Notes under the pieces: model-generated
Databases searched by the model: none
What the model was told of the DNA's origin: nothing
The model's input: the letters and a program-made list of their open reading frames with translations, nothing else
NCBI GenBank assembly: GCA_021163945.1
Contig: JAGGTC010000067.1
Location: forward strand, 1-33,703
DNA: 33,703 bases
Source: Deltaproteobacteria bacterium
GTDB taxonomy: Bacteria > Desulfobacterota > Desulfofervidia > Desulfofervidales > DG-60
Reading direction: 5' to 3'
Made by a program: the position numbers and the translations under genes
Shown here: positions 18,101 through 25,430 of the stretch, in pieces
Layout of the letters: each line of letters opens with the position of its first letter
Position numbering within the stretch: position 1 is the first letter of the stretch

Positions 18101-18391
18101 ATGGGGCGCTCTGTTAAAAAGGGGCCATTTGTAGATGAAAAATTGTTAAAAAAAGTAAATAAAATCAAAGAATCTGGTGAGAAGAAGGTTATTAAGACCT
18201 GGTCAAGGCGTTCTACCATCATCCCTGACTTTGTAGGCCTGACATTTGCAGTCCATAATGGCCGTAAATTTATTCCTGTTTATGTAACAGAAAATATGGT
18301 CGGGCATAAGTTAGGTGAGTTTGCACCAACTAGGGTATTTTATGGACATGCTGGAGATAAAAAGGGAAGGGTAAAAGGGAAGAAGAAGTGA
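18101..18391 (+). CDS. rpsS: 30S ribosomal protein S19
   Basis: Encodes 96 residues. The start MGRSVKKGPFVDEKLLKK and the segment HNGRKFIPVYVTENMVGHKLGEF (about 47-69) are the S19 signature. It forms a head heterodimer with S13 (encoded at 27169). AAAAGGAG lies about ten bases before the ATG. The TGA stop overlaps the rplV ATG. Confidence 0.98.
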   Translation: MGRSVKKGPFVDEKLLKKVNKIKESGEKKVIKTWSRRSTIIPDFVGLTFAVHNGRKFIPVYVTENMVGHKLGEFAPTRVFYGHAGDKKGRVKGKKK

Positions 18392-18729
18392 TGGAAGTAA
18401 AGGCAGTAGCCAAATATGTGCGTATATCTCCTAGAAAGGTAAGGTTGGTGATTGACTTGGTGAGGGGAAAGAGGGTGGATGAATCGTTAAATATCTTACA
18501 ATTTACCCCTAAAAGGGCAGCCCATATAGTTAGAAAACTGATAAAATCGGCAATAGCCAATGCAGAACAAAAACCTGATGTAGATATAGATAATCTCTAT
18601 ATCAAATACATTTATGCCGATGAAGGCCCTACACTTAAACGCTATAGGGCCAGGGCCTTGGGGCGTGCGGTTAGGATTAGGAGAAGGACCAGTCACATTA
18701 CAGTAGTTTTGGATGAGATACTGGAATAA
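18391..18729 (+). CDS. rplV: 50S ribosomal protein L22
   Basis: Encodes 112 residues from the ATG of the TGATG junction; a GTG one codon earlier is possible but less likely. ISPRKVRLVIDLVRGK (about 11-26) is the L22 signature. The C-terminal beta-hairpin, with KRYRARALGRAVRIRRRTSHI, lines the nascent-peptide tunnel and is the site of macrolide-resistance changes in other species. Confidence 0.98.
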   Translation: MEVKAVAKYVRISPRKVRLVIDLVRGKRVDESLNILQFTPKRAAHIVRKLIKSAIANAEQKPDVDIDNLYIKYIYADEGPTLKRYRARALGRAVRIRRRTSHITVVLDEILE

Positions 18730-18747
18730 ACTAAAAAGGAGGTAATA

Positions 18748-19386
18748 TTGGGGCAAAAGGTACACCCAATTGGGTTTAGATTGGGGATTACAAAGACATG
18801 GGTCTCACGTTGGTATGCAGAAAAGGAATATCCCAAGTTTATAGTAGAAGACTACAACATTAGGTCATTTATTAAAAATAAACTCTATCATGCAGGCATC
18901 TCTAAGATAGAGATTGAACGGGCAGTCAATAGGGTACACATAAAGATCCATACTGCAAGGCCAGGGGTAGTGATTGGCAAGAAGGGAACAGAGATAGAAA
19001 AGATTAAGTCAGACCTGGAAAGGAAGCTAAAGAGGGAGACAATGATTGATGTTTTAGAGGTGAGACACCCAGAGATAGATGCACAATTGGTAGCAGAAAA
19101 TATCGCCTTACAACTGGAGAGGCGTGTGGCCTTTAGGAGGGCTATGAAGAGGGCAGTAACAACTGCATTGAGGTTTGGGGCCAAGGGTATTAAGGTAGAG
19201 TGCTCAGGCCGTTTAGGTGGGGCAGAGATGGCCCGGACAGAGTGGTATCGTGAGGGCCGTGTGCCACTTCATACATTAAGGGCAGATATTGACTATGGCC
19301 TTGCAGAGGCAAAGACCATTTATGGAATAATTGGTGTCAAGGTGTGGATCTTTAAGGGAGAGATCCTAGAAGAAGAGGGTGAGTGA
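18748..19386 (+). CDS. rpsC: 30S ribosomal protein S3 (TTG start)
   Basis: Encodes 212 residues. It opens GQKVHPIGFRLG directly after a TTG start, preceded by AAAGGAGGT at a good distance; no ATG exists that would keep this conserved N-terminus. A KH domain with the loop VIGKKGTEI is near residue 75. The C-terminal domain includes GRLGGAEMARTEWYREG. S3 lines the mRNA entry channel. It overlaps rplP through TGATG. Confidence 0.97.
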   Translation: MGQKVHPIGFRLGITKTWVSRWYAEKEYPKFIVEDYNIRSFIKNKLYHAGISKIEIERAVNRVHIKIHTARPGVVIGKKGTEIEKIKSDLERKLKRETMIDVLEVRHPEIDAQLVAENIALQLERRVAFRRAMKRAVTTALRFGAKGIKVECSGRLGGAEMARTEWYREGRVPLHTLRADIDYGLAEAKTIYGIIGVKVWIFKGEILEEEGE

Positions 19387-19805
19387 TGTTAGCGCCAAAG
19401 AAGGTCAAGTATAGAAAGAGGCAAACAGGCAGGATGAAGGGGATGGCCTGTAGGGGCTCTACCCTTGTCTTTGGAGATTATGGTATTAAGGCCTTAAGCT
19501 GTGGGTATTTGACTGCCCATCAAATAGAGGCAGCCAGGGTGGCCATTACCCGTCATCTAAAGAGGGGAGGAAAGGTTTGGATTAGGGTCTTTCCTGATAA
19601 GCCAATTACAAAAAAACCTGCTGAATCTAGGATGGGAAAGGGCAAAGGCTCAGTGGAGGGCTGGGTTGCCGTAATTAAGCCTGGAAGGATACTTTATGAG
19701 ATAAAAGGTGTATCCGAGGAGCTGGCCTTAGAGGCGCTAAGGCTGGCCTCCTATAAATTACCAATGTCAACCAAGATTGTGAGGAGGAGCTCTATAGAGC
19801 TCTAA
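19386..19805 (+). CDS. rplP: 50S ribosomal protein L16
   Basis: Encodes 139 residues. It starts MLAPKKVKYRKRQTGRMKG, the standard L16 beginning, at the ATG overlapping the rpsC stop. FPDKPITKKPAESRMGKGKG (about 74-93) is the tRNA-facing loop. It organises the A-site architecture of the 50S subunit. Its last codons contain a 16-base palindrome that may influence rpmC translation. Confidence 0.97.
   Translation: MLAPKKVKYRKRQTGRMKGMACRGSTLVFGDYGIKALSCGYLTAHQIEAARVAITRHLKRGGKVWIRVFPDKPITKKPAESRMGKGKGSVEGWVAVIKPGRILYEIKGVSEELALEALRLASYKLPMSTKIVRRSSIEL
19787..19802 (+). promoter_or_regulatory. Hairpin between a GAGGAG motif and the rpmC start
   Basis: GAGCTCTATAGAGCTC is a perfect 16-base palindrome that folds in RNA as a six-pair stem with a TATA loop. 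It covers the last codons of rplP. A purine-rich GAGGAG (19781-19786) stands directly before it, and the rpmC ATG is nine bases after it. Looping out the hairpin would bring the GAGGAG motif within about nine bases of the start codon. Function is inferred only. Confidence 0.4.
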
Positions 19806-19811
19806 ATTTAT

Positions 19812-19997
19812 ATGCGGGCGAGTGAATTGCACAAACTTAGCGATAGGGAGCTTGAGGTAAAGCTCTCTGAGTTGGAGCAAGAGTTATTTAATCTGAGGTT
19901 TCAACATGCTACTGGGCAGTTAGAAAATGTAAAACGCCTTTCTGTGGTAAAAAAGGACATTGCAAGGATTAAAACCATATTGAGGCAGCGGAGGTAG
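19812..19997 (+). CDS. rpmC: 50S ribosomal protein L29
   Basis: Encodes 61 residues, all helical. It starts MRASELHKLSDRELEVKL and contains the FNLRFQHATGQLEN segment (about 27-40) diagnostic of L29. It sits next to L23 at the tunnel exit. No Shine-Dalgarno lies in the usual window before the ATG (the bases are TAAATTTAT). The nearest purine-rich motif is upstream of the palindrome ending at 19802. Confidence 0.96.
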   Translation: MRASELHKLSDRELEVKLSELEQELFNLRFQHATGQLENVKRLSVVKKDIARIKTILRQRR

Positions 19998-19999
19998 AT

Positions 20000-20245
20000 G
20001 TGCCTAGAAGGATATTTGATGGGGTTGTTGTGAGCAACAAGATGGATAAAACAGTAGTGGTGATGGTAGAGAGGTTGGTTAAACACCCTCGTGTGGGTAA
20101 GTATATAAGGCGGCGGACAAAATTTATGGCCCATGATGAAAAAAATGACTGCCATATAGGGGATTTGGTCCGTATTATAGAGAGTAGGCCACTTAGTAAA
20201 CACAAACGCTGGAGGGTACTAAAGATACTAAAAGGGGCAAAATGA
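20000..20245 (+). CDS. rpsQ: 30S ribosomal protein S17 (GTG start)
   Basis: Encodes 81 residues, with an OB-fold. The sequence PRRIFDGVVVSNKMDKTVVV and KHPRVGKYIRRRTKFMAHDE are S17 hallmarks. The start is GTG at 20000; the overlapping ATG at 19998 is out of frame. GAGGTAG gives a close ribosome-binding site. It binds 16S rRNA early in assembly. It overlaps rplN by four bases. Confidence 0.96.
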   Translation: MPRRIFDGVVVSNKMDKTVVVMVERLVKHPRVGKYIRRRTKFMAHDEKNDCHIGDLVRIIESRPLSKHKRWRVLKILKGAK

Positions 20246-20610
20246 TTCAGGTACAAACTGAGTGTAAAGTAACAGATAATACAGGGGCAAAAAAGGCACT
20301 GTGTATTGGTATATCTGGTAGTGGCCATAAACGCTGTGCAAGGATTGGGGATGTTATAGTGGTCTCTATAAAAGATGCATTACCAAATTCTAAGGTGGAG
20401 AAGGGGTCTATTGCTAGGGCAGTAGTGGTGCGGACAAAGAAGGAGTTGCCACGCCCAGATGGAAGCTTTATTCGATTTGATGATAATGCAGTTGTTTTAA
20501 TAGACCCAAATGGTGAACCTATAGGCACTCGTATTTTTGGCCCTGTAGCTAGGGAGCTAAGATTAAAAAAATTTATGAAGATTATATCCTTGGCACCTGA
20601 GGTAGTATAA
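20242..20610 (+). CDS. rplN: 50S ribosomal protein L14
   Basis: Encodes 122 residues, the exact usual length. It starts MIQVQTECKVTDNTGAK and ends with the motif GTRIFGPVARELR followed by FMKIISLAPEVV. It forms part of inter-subunit bridges with L19. It begins in an ATGA overlap with rpsQ, joining the S10 and spc gene groups without a visible boundary, whereas E. coli has a separate spc promoter at this point. Confidence 0.98.
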   Translation: MIQVQTECKVTDNTGAKKALCIGISGSGHKRCARIGDVIVVSIKDALPNSKVEKGSIARAVVVRTKKELPRPDGSFIRFDDNAVVLIDPNGEPIGTRIFGPVARELRLKKFMKIISLAPEVV

Positions 20611-20611
20611 A

Positions 20612-20935
20612 ATGAAATTCCATGTGAGAAGAGATGATAGGGTAATGGTCATAGCAGGAAAAGATAGGGGTAAGATTGGTAAAATCCTTAAGGTATTTCC
20701 AAAAAAACAGCTTGTAATTGTAGAAAAGGTGAATGTAGTCAAACGACATGCCCGTCCTAGCCCTACTACAGGTAAAGGTGGTATTATTGAAAAAGAGGCC
20801 CCTATTCATATATCAAATGTGATGATAATGTGTGATAAGTGTATGAAACCTGTAAGGGTTGGTCATAAATTTTTAGAGGATGGGCGCAAGGTAAGGTATT
20901 GCAAAAAGTGTGGTGAAATTATTGATAAGGTTTAG
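20612..20935 (+). CDS. rplX: 50S ribosomal protein L24, zinc-ribbon form
   Basis: Encodes 107 residues. A KOW motif lies near the N-terminus (DRVMVIAGKDRGKIGKILKV). HARPSPTTGKGGIIEKEAPIH (46-66) is typical of L24. The C-terminal part has C74, C77, C97 and C100 in a CxxC-19-CxxC arrangement, which suggests zinc binding; E. coli L24 lacks it. It is an assembly initiator of the 50S subunit. Confidence 0.97.
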   Translation: MKFHVRRDDRVMVIAGKDRGKIGKILKVFPKKQLVIVEKVNVVKRHARPSPTTGKGGIIEKEAPIHISNVMIMCDKCMKPVRVGHKFLEDGRKVRYCKKCGEIIDKV

Positions 20936-20940
20936 TAAGG

Positions 20941-21486
20941 ATGAAGGCAAGACTTCAGGAATATTATGAAAAAGAGGTAGTTCCTCAACTTATGAAGGAA
21001 ATGGGTTATAAAAATCCTATGCAAGTGCCAAGATTGGTAAAGATAGTAATCAATATGGGCATCGGTGAGGCTACTCAGAACATAAAGGTCTTAGATGCAG
21101 CTGTGGAAGAGCTGGCAATAATAGCAGGTCAGCGTCCAATAATAAGAAGGGCAAAGAGGTCCATTGCCGCCTTTAAGTTAAAGGCAGGCATGCCTATAGG
21201 TTGTAAGGTAACCCTGCGCAGGGAAAGGATGTATGACTTTTTGGATAAGCTTATTCACTTTGCCTTACCAAGGGTTAGAGATTTTAAGGGACTCTCGGCC
21301 AAGTCCTTTGATGGTCGAGGTAACTATAGCATAGGTATACGTGAACATATTATCTTTCCTGAGATAAATTATGATAAGATTGATAAAATAAAGGGGATGA
21401 ATATTACATTTGTTACAACAGCAAAGACGGACAAGGAGGGAAGGGCGCTTTTAAAAAAATTGGGTCTACCCTTAAGGGAGTTGTAG
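20941..21486 (+). CDS. rplE: 50S ribosomal protein L5
   Basis: Encodes 181 residues. VVINMGIGEATQN is split across about 37-48, with GQRPIIRRAKRSIAAFKLK (about 65-83) and the C-terminal GMNITFVTTAKTDKEGRALL. The protein binds 5S rRNA with L18 and contacts P-site tRNA. It lies five bases after rplX. A 46-base AT-rich spacer with a hairpin follows it. Confidence 0.98.
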   Translation: MKARLQEYYEKEVVPQLMKEMGYKNPMQVPRLVKIVINMGIGEATQNIKVLDAAVEELAIIAGQRPIIRRAKRSIAAFKLKAGMPIGCKVTLRRERMYDFLDKLIHFALPRVRDFKGLSAKSFDGRGNYSIGIREHIIFPEINYDKIDKIKGMNITFVTTAKTDKEGRALLKKLGLPLREL

Positions 21487-21492
21487 TCATTG

Positions 21493-21512
21493 CAAAATTT
21501 TACAAAATTTTG
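21493..21512 (+). promoter_or_regulatory. AT-rich hairpin between rplE and rpsN
   Basis: CAAAATTT and AAATTTTG pair over eight bases around a TACA loop. The nine-base unit CAAAATTTT is present twice in tandem (21493-21501 and 21503-21511). No U-tract follows, so it is not a standard terminator. It is the longest gap between rpsL and rplQ. It could be a control or processing site; nothing more can be shown. Confidence 0.35.
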
Positions 21513-21532
21513 TAATTAATTTGGGATTTCTT

Positions 21533-21718
21533 ATGGCAAGGAAGGCATTAAGAGTAAAGGCTGAGCGGGCTCCAAAGTTTAGGGTAAGGAAATATAATCG
21601 CTGCCCTTTGTGTGGGAGGGCAAGGGGATTCTTACGTAAATTTGGGATATGTCGTATTTGCTTTCGAACCTTGGCCCTAAAAGGGGAGATTCCTGGCATA
21701 ATTAAAGCAAGTTGGTGA
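21533..21718 (+). CDS. rpsN: 30S ribosomal protein S14, type Z (zinc)
   Basis: Encodes 61 residues from the ATG at 21533. This is the exact length of zinc-type S14 (rpsZ) and gives the standard MARKAL start. A TTG four codons upstream is possible but would add a non-conserved tail. The zinc ligands are C24, C27, C40 and C43. Zinc-free S14 in E. coli is about 101 residues and lacks them. The ribosome-binding site is weak (GGGA). Confidence 0.96.
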   Translation: MARKALRVKAERAPKFRVRKYNRCPLCGRARGFLRKFGICRICFRTLALKGEIPGIIKASW

Positions 21719-21721
21719 GAT

Positions 21722-22123
21722 ATGTCAAGCATAAATGACCCTATTGCAGATATGTTGACTAGGATAAGGAATGCTGCTATGGCAAAAAAGGATACAGTTG
21801 AAATACCTGCATCTAAGATAAAATTAAGCATTGCCAAGATTTTAAAGGAAGAGGGTTATATTCAACAGTACAATTTTATAAAGGATGGAAAACAAGGGGT
21901 TATTAAGATTATATTTAAGTATGACGAGAACAAAAAATGTGCCATTTCTCACCTAGAGCGGGTAAGTAAACCAGGACGGCGTGTGTATGTAAAGAAGAGG
22001 CAAATTCCTTATGTACTTAATGGATTAGGGATTGCCATCCTCTCTACACCAAAAGGGGTACTAACAGATAAGCAGGCAAGGAAATTGGGAGTGGGTGGGG
22101 AGTGGCTCTGTTCTATTTGGTAA
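21722..22123 (+). CDS. rpsH: 30S ribosomal protein S8
   Basis: Encodes 133 residues. DPIADMLTRIRNA (about 6-18) and the C-terminal GLGIAILSTPKGVLTDKQAR are S8 signatures. The usual C-terminal GGE(W/L)LC motif appears as GGEWLCSIW. S8 binds helix 21 of 16S rRNA and represses spc translation in E. coli by binding near rplE. It lies three bases after rpsN. Confidence 0.98.
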   Translation: MSSINDPIADMLTRIRNAAMAKKDTVEIPASKIKLSIAKILKEEGYIQQYNFIKDGKQGVIKIIFKYDENKKCAISHLERVSKPGRRVYVKKRQIPYVLNGLGIAILSTPKGVLTDKQARKLGVGGEWLCSIW

Positions 22124-22135
22124 GGGGGTATATCT

Positions 22136-22669
22136 GTGTCAAGGATAGGAAAGGCGCCTATAATCGTCCCTGATAAGGTTCAGGTAGAGATAAGTGATAG
22201 GAGGATTAAGGTAAAGGGGCCAAAAGGTGCATTAGAAAGGGAGATACCCCTTAATATCAAGGTTGAAAAAGAGGGGAATATAATAAAGGTTTTAAGATCC
22301 AATGATTCAAAAAAGGTGAAGGCCCTTCATGGGCTGACCAGGGCACTCATTGCCAATATGGTTAGTGGGGTCTGTGATGGTTTTAAAAAGATACTTGTGA
22401 TCGAAGGATTGGGGTATAAAGCAGAGACAAAAGGCAATAAATTGGTATTGCACCTAGGTTATTCACATCCTATAGAATATGAGGCAAAAGAGGGGGTCAA
22501 ATTTTATGTAGAGGGAAATAAGGTAATTGTAGAGGGGATTGATAAGGAGTTAGTGGGTCAATCTGCTGCTATTATAAGGCAGTTTCATCCCCCAGAACCC
22601 TATAAAGGTAAAGGCATTCGCTATATTGATGAAAGGATATGGAGGAAGGTCGGTAAGGGTAAGAAATGA
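22136..22669 (+). CDS. rplF: 50S ribosomal protein L6 (GTG start)
   Basis: Encodes 177 residues with two tandem alpha/beta domains. It starts SRIGKAPIIVPDKVQVE after GTG and ends with PEPYKGKGIRYIDERIWRK, the L6 signature. The GTG follows AAGGGGGT at suitable spacing. It sits near the sarcin-ricin loop. It overlaps rplR by four bases (ATGA). Confidence 0.97.
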   Translation: MSRIGKAPIIVPDKVQVEISDRRIKVKGPKGALEREIPLNIKVEKEGNIIKVLRSNDSKKVKALHGLTRALIANMVSGVCDGFKKILVIEGLGYKAETKGNKLVLHLGYSHPIEYEAKEGVKFYVEGNKVIVEGIDKELVGQSAAIIRQFHPPEPYKGKGIRYIDERIWRKVGKGKK

Positions 22670-23034
22670 TTGGGGCAAAAGAGAAGAGGCTTGCCAGACT
22701 TAGACGCAAAAGGCGCATCCGTAAAAAGATATTTGGTACAGAAGAAAGGCCAAGGCTTTGTGTTTTTAAAAGCAACAGACACATCTATGCCCAAATGATT
22801 AATGATGTAGAGGGAACTACCTTAGCTGCTGCATGTTCCCTAGAGCCTGAGGTGCGAAAGAATACCGTGGGTCAAAGACGTATGGAGATATCCAAAATAG
22901 TAGGAAGGTTGATAGCCAAGAGGGCACTAGAGAAGGGGATTAAAAAGGTTGTATTTGACAGAAATGGGTTTCTTTATCATGGGTGTATAAAGGCCCTAGC
23001 AGATGCCGCAAGAGAGGAGGGATTACAATTTTAA
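22666..23034 (+). CDS. rplR: 50S ribosomal protein L18
   Basis: Encodes 122 residues. RLARLRRKRRIRKKIFGTEERPRL-type basic sequence at the N-terminus precedes VFKSNRHIYAQMIND and the C-terminal VVFDRNGFLYHGCIKALADAAREEGL, all typical of L18. It binds 5S rRNA next to L5. It starts within the rplF stop region and is probably translationally coupled. Confidence 0.98.
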   Translation: MIGAKEKRLARLRRKRRIRKKIFGTEERPRLCVFKSNRHIYAQMINDVEGTTLAAACSLEPEVRKNTVGQRRMEISKIVGRLIAKRALEKGIKKVVFDRNGFLYHGCIKALADAAREEGLQF

Positions 23035-23037
23035 GAT

Positions 23038-23490
23038 ATGGTTGAAGAGGAAAAGAAACAATTAATAGATAAGGTAGTGGATATCCGTCGGGTGGCCAAG
23101 GTAGTAAAAGGGGGGAGGAGATTCAAATTTAGTGCCTTGGTTGTGGTGGGTGATGGCCAAGGCATGGTAGGTTATGCCTTAGGGAAGGCACATGAGGTGC
23201 CAGATGCCATCCATAAGGCCGTTGAGCGTGCAAAAAAGAATATGATTAAGGTCCCACTTATGGGGTCTACTATATGCCATGAGGTTATTGGTCATTTTGG
23301 TGCAGCCAAGGTCTTGTTAAAACCCGCATCAAGGGGTACGGGCATCAAGGCGGGTGGGGCAGTAAGGGCCATTATGGAGGCAGTGGGTGTTCAGGATGTC
23401 TTGACAAAGTGTTTGGGTTCAAAAAACCCCCACAATGTGGTAAAGGCAGTGATGAATGGACTTTCCAAAATGAAGGGGAAGGGAAATTGA
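23038..23490 (+). CDS. rpsE: 30S ribosomal protein S5
   Basis: Encodes 150 residues, somewhat shorter than E. coli (167). The double-stranded-RNA-binding-like N-terminal domain has VVKGGRRFKFSALVVVGD (about 22-39). The C-terminal domain contains GSTICHEVIGHFGAAKVLLKPASRGTGI. It helps maintain decoding fidelity and mRNA unwinding at the entry channel. Its stop overlaps the rpmD start. Confidence 0.98.
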   Translation: MVEEEKKQLIDKVVDIRRVAKVVKGGRRFKFSALVVVGDGQGMVGYALGKAHEVPDAIHKAVERAKKNMIKVPLMGSTICHEVIGHFGAAKVLLKPASRGTGIKAGGAVRAIMEAVGVQDVLTKCLGSKNPHNVVKAVMNGLSKMKGKGN

Positions 23491-23669
23491 AGAGGATCAA
23501 AATAAAATTAGTTAGAAGCAAGATTGGTTGTTCTAAAAAGCAGGCCCTGACCCTAAAGAGTTTAAAGTTAAATAAACTAAATAAGGTAGTAGAACTGCCT
23601 AAAAACCCTCAAATAATGGGTATGATAAGGAAGGTCTCTCATCTGGTAAAGATATTGGAGGAAGAATGA
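23487..23669 (+). CDS. rpmD: 50S ribosomal protein L30 (TTG start)
   Basis: Encodes 60 residues, the normal length of bacterial L30. The frame is open far into rpsE, but family length and the conserved beginning KRIKIKLVRSKIG point to TTG at 23487, which overlaps the rpsE stop (TTGA). AAGGGGAAGGG lies upstream. The core SKKQALTLKSLKLNKLNKVV is typical. No ATG or GTG would give the right N-terminus. Confidence 0.93.
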   Translation: MKRIKIKLVRSKIGCSKKQALTLKSLKLNKLNKVVELPKNPQIMGMIRKVSHLVKILEEE

Positions 23670-24106
23670 TCTCTTTAAGTAATTTAAGGCCCCCTCATGG
23701 GGCAATTAAGAGAAAAAAACGTTTGGGTCGTGGTGATTCTTCAGGCCATGGGAGTACATCTGGCCGTGGTCAAAAGGGACAAAAGGCCAGGGCCGGTGGG
23801 AATGTATCACCTTATTTTGAAGGTGGTCAGATGCCCCTCTATCGAAGGCTACCAAAGAGGGGGTTTAAAAATATATTTAAAATAGAATATAGTATCATTA
23901 ACATCAGGGATTTGGCCAAGAGATTTAAGGCATCAGATATAGTAGACCCAGATATTTTAAAGAAAATGGGTTTGATTAAAAAGGGACCTGTAAAGCTATT
24001 AGGTGATGGCGAGATTGATTTTCCTTTGATAGTAAAGGTTGATAAATTTAGTAAGAAGGCAAAGGAGAAGATAGAGGCTGCTGGGGGGAGGGTTGAGGTA
24101 GTTTAA
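23666..24106 (+). CDS. rplO: 50S ribosomal protein L15
   Basis: Encodes 146 residues. The glycine- and arginine-rich N-terminal extension includes KRLGRGDSSGHGSTSGRGQK (about 18-37), followed by FEGGQMPLYRRLPKRGF. The C-terminal globular domain ends EKIEAAGGRVEVV. It overlaps rpmD by four bases (ATGA) and precedes secY by four. It is a late-assembling protein of the central protuberance base. Confidence 0.98.
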   Translation: MISLSNLRPPHGAIKRKKRLGRGDSSGHGSTSGRGQKGQKARAGGNVSPYFEGGQMPLYRRLPKRGFKNIFKIEYSIINIRDLAKRFKASDIVDPDILKKMGLIKKGPVKLLGDGEIDFPLIVKVDKFSKKAKEKIEAAGGRVEVV

Positions 24107-24110
24107 AATT

Positions 24111-25415
24111 ATGCTAGAGGGTTTCCAAAATATACCAAAGATTCCTGAACTTAAGCGTCGTATAATATTTACATTCCTTATGCTGGCCATCTATCGGCTG
24201 GGTATCCATGTGCCAGCCCCGGGTATAGATGTAACAACACTTGCAGCCTTTTTTGCCAAGACAAGAGGAACACTATTTGGTTTGATAGATATGTTCTCAG
24301 GTGGGGCCCTAAGGCGCCTTTCTATATTTGCCCTAGGGATTATGCCCTATATTAGTGCAGCTATTATATTTGAATTGTTGAGGGTTGTTATCCCTTACTT
24401 AGATAGACTCTCCAAAGAGGGGGAGCTTGGCAGGAGGAAGATAATTCAGTATACACGTTATGCCACTATTGGATTGAGCCTTATTCAAGCTTTTTTTATT
24501 AGTATTGGTTTAGAAGGCATGGTATTAGGCGGTATGAGGGTGGTACCAAATCCGGGTTGGGGCTTTCGGTTGCTCACTATGATTACACTTACCTCTGGTA
24601 CGGCATTTCTTATGTGGTTAGGTGAACAGATTACAGAAAAGGGGATTGGCAATGGTATCTCGCTTATCATCTTTGCGGGGATTGTAGCAAATATGCCTAG
24701 TGCAGTAACAAATACCCTTCGGCTAATGAAGACAGGTGAATTGAATGCATTTCTTCTATTGCTTTTAGCGGCCTTAATGGTGGCAGTAGTGGGCATTATT
24801 GTATTTGCAGAGAGGGGACAGAGGCGTATCCCTGTTCAGTATGCCAGAAGGGTAGTAGGGAGACACATTTATGGGGGGCAGAGTACACACCTGCCACTGC
24901 GTATAAACACCTCAGGCGTGATCCCCCCTATCTTTGCCTCTTCTATCATTATGTTTCCTGCAACGGTGGCCCAATTTGTTAAGATCCCTATATTTGAAAA
25001 CATTGTCCAGCTGTTTAATCCTGGTTCTATTATCTATTCTGCTGTCTATGTAGCCCTGATTATCTTCTTTTGTTATTTTTATACAGCCATTATATTTAAT
25101 CCTGTTGATGTAGCAGATAATATGAGAAAATATGGTGGTTATATACCAGGGATCAGACCTGGTCAAAGGACAGCAGATTACATAGACAAGGTTTTAACGA
25201 GATTAACATTTATAGGGGCTATATATGTTTCGGCTATTTGTATATTGCCTACTATATTAATAAAGAAGTTTCATGTCCCATTTTATTTTGGTGGAACAGC
25301 CCTCTTAATTGTAGTAGGTGTAGCCATTGAGACAATTGCCCAGGTAGAGACACATTTAATTACTAGATATTATGAGGGATTTCTTAAAAAGGCAAAGTTT
25401 AAGGGCTATTACTAA
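24111..25415 (+). CDS. secY: SecY, preprotein translocase channel subunit
   Basis: Encodes 434 residues with about ten hydrophobic membrane helices. The N-terminal FQNIPKIPELKRRIIFTFLM and the GIMPYISAAIIFELL region (about 77-92, TM2b lateral gate) are typical. The cytosolic loop QRRIPVQYARRVVG binds ribosome and SecA. It forms the protein-conducting channel with SecE. Placement after rplO in spc is the standard bacterial arrangement. GAGGT stands 11 bases before the ATG. Confidence 0.98.
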   Translation: MLEGFQNIPKIPELKRRIIFTFLMLAIYRLGIHVPAPGIDVTTLAAFFAKTRGTLFGLIDMFSGGALRRLSIFALGIMPYISAAIIFELLRVVIPYLDRLSKEGELGRRKIIQYTRYATIGLSLIQAFFISIGLEGMVLGGMRVVPNPGWGFRLLTMITLTSGTAFLMWLGEQITEKGIGNGISLIIFAGIVANMPSAVTNTLRLMKTGELNAFLLLLLAALMVAVVGIIVFAERGQRRIPVQYARRVVGRHIYGGQSTHLPLRINTSGVIPPIFASSIIMFPATVAQFVKIPIFENIVQLFNPGSIIYSAVYVALIIFFCYFYTAIIFNPVDVADNMRKYGGYIPGIRPGQRTADYIDKVLTRLTFIGAIYVSAICILPTILIKKFHVPFYFGGTALLIVVGVAIETIAQVETHLITRYYEGFLKKAKFKGYY

Positions 25416-25430
25416 AAAAGGAGGTTTATC

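Noticed and set aside
21490..21518. Promoter TTGCAA-17-TAATTA in the rplE-rpsN spacer
   Set aside because: Both boxes are poor matches; the AT-richness alone explains them.
21521..21532. TTG start for rpsN four codons upstream
   Set aside because: The ATG at 21533 gives the exact 61-residue zinc-type S14 with its conserved start.
23409..23486. N-terminal extension of rpmD into rpsE
   Set aside because: L30 is about 60 residues and the extra residues are an out-of-frame reading of rpsE.
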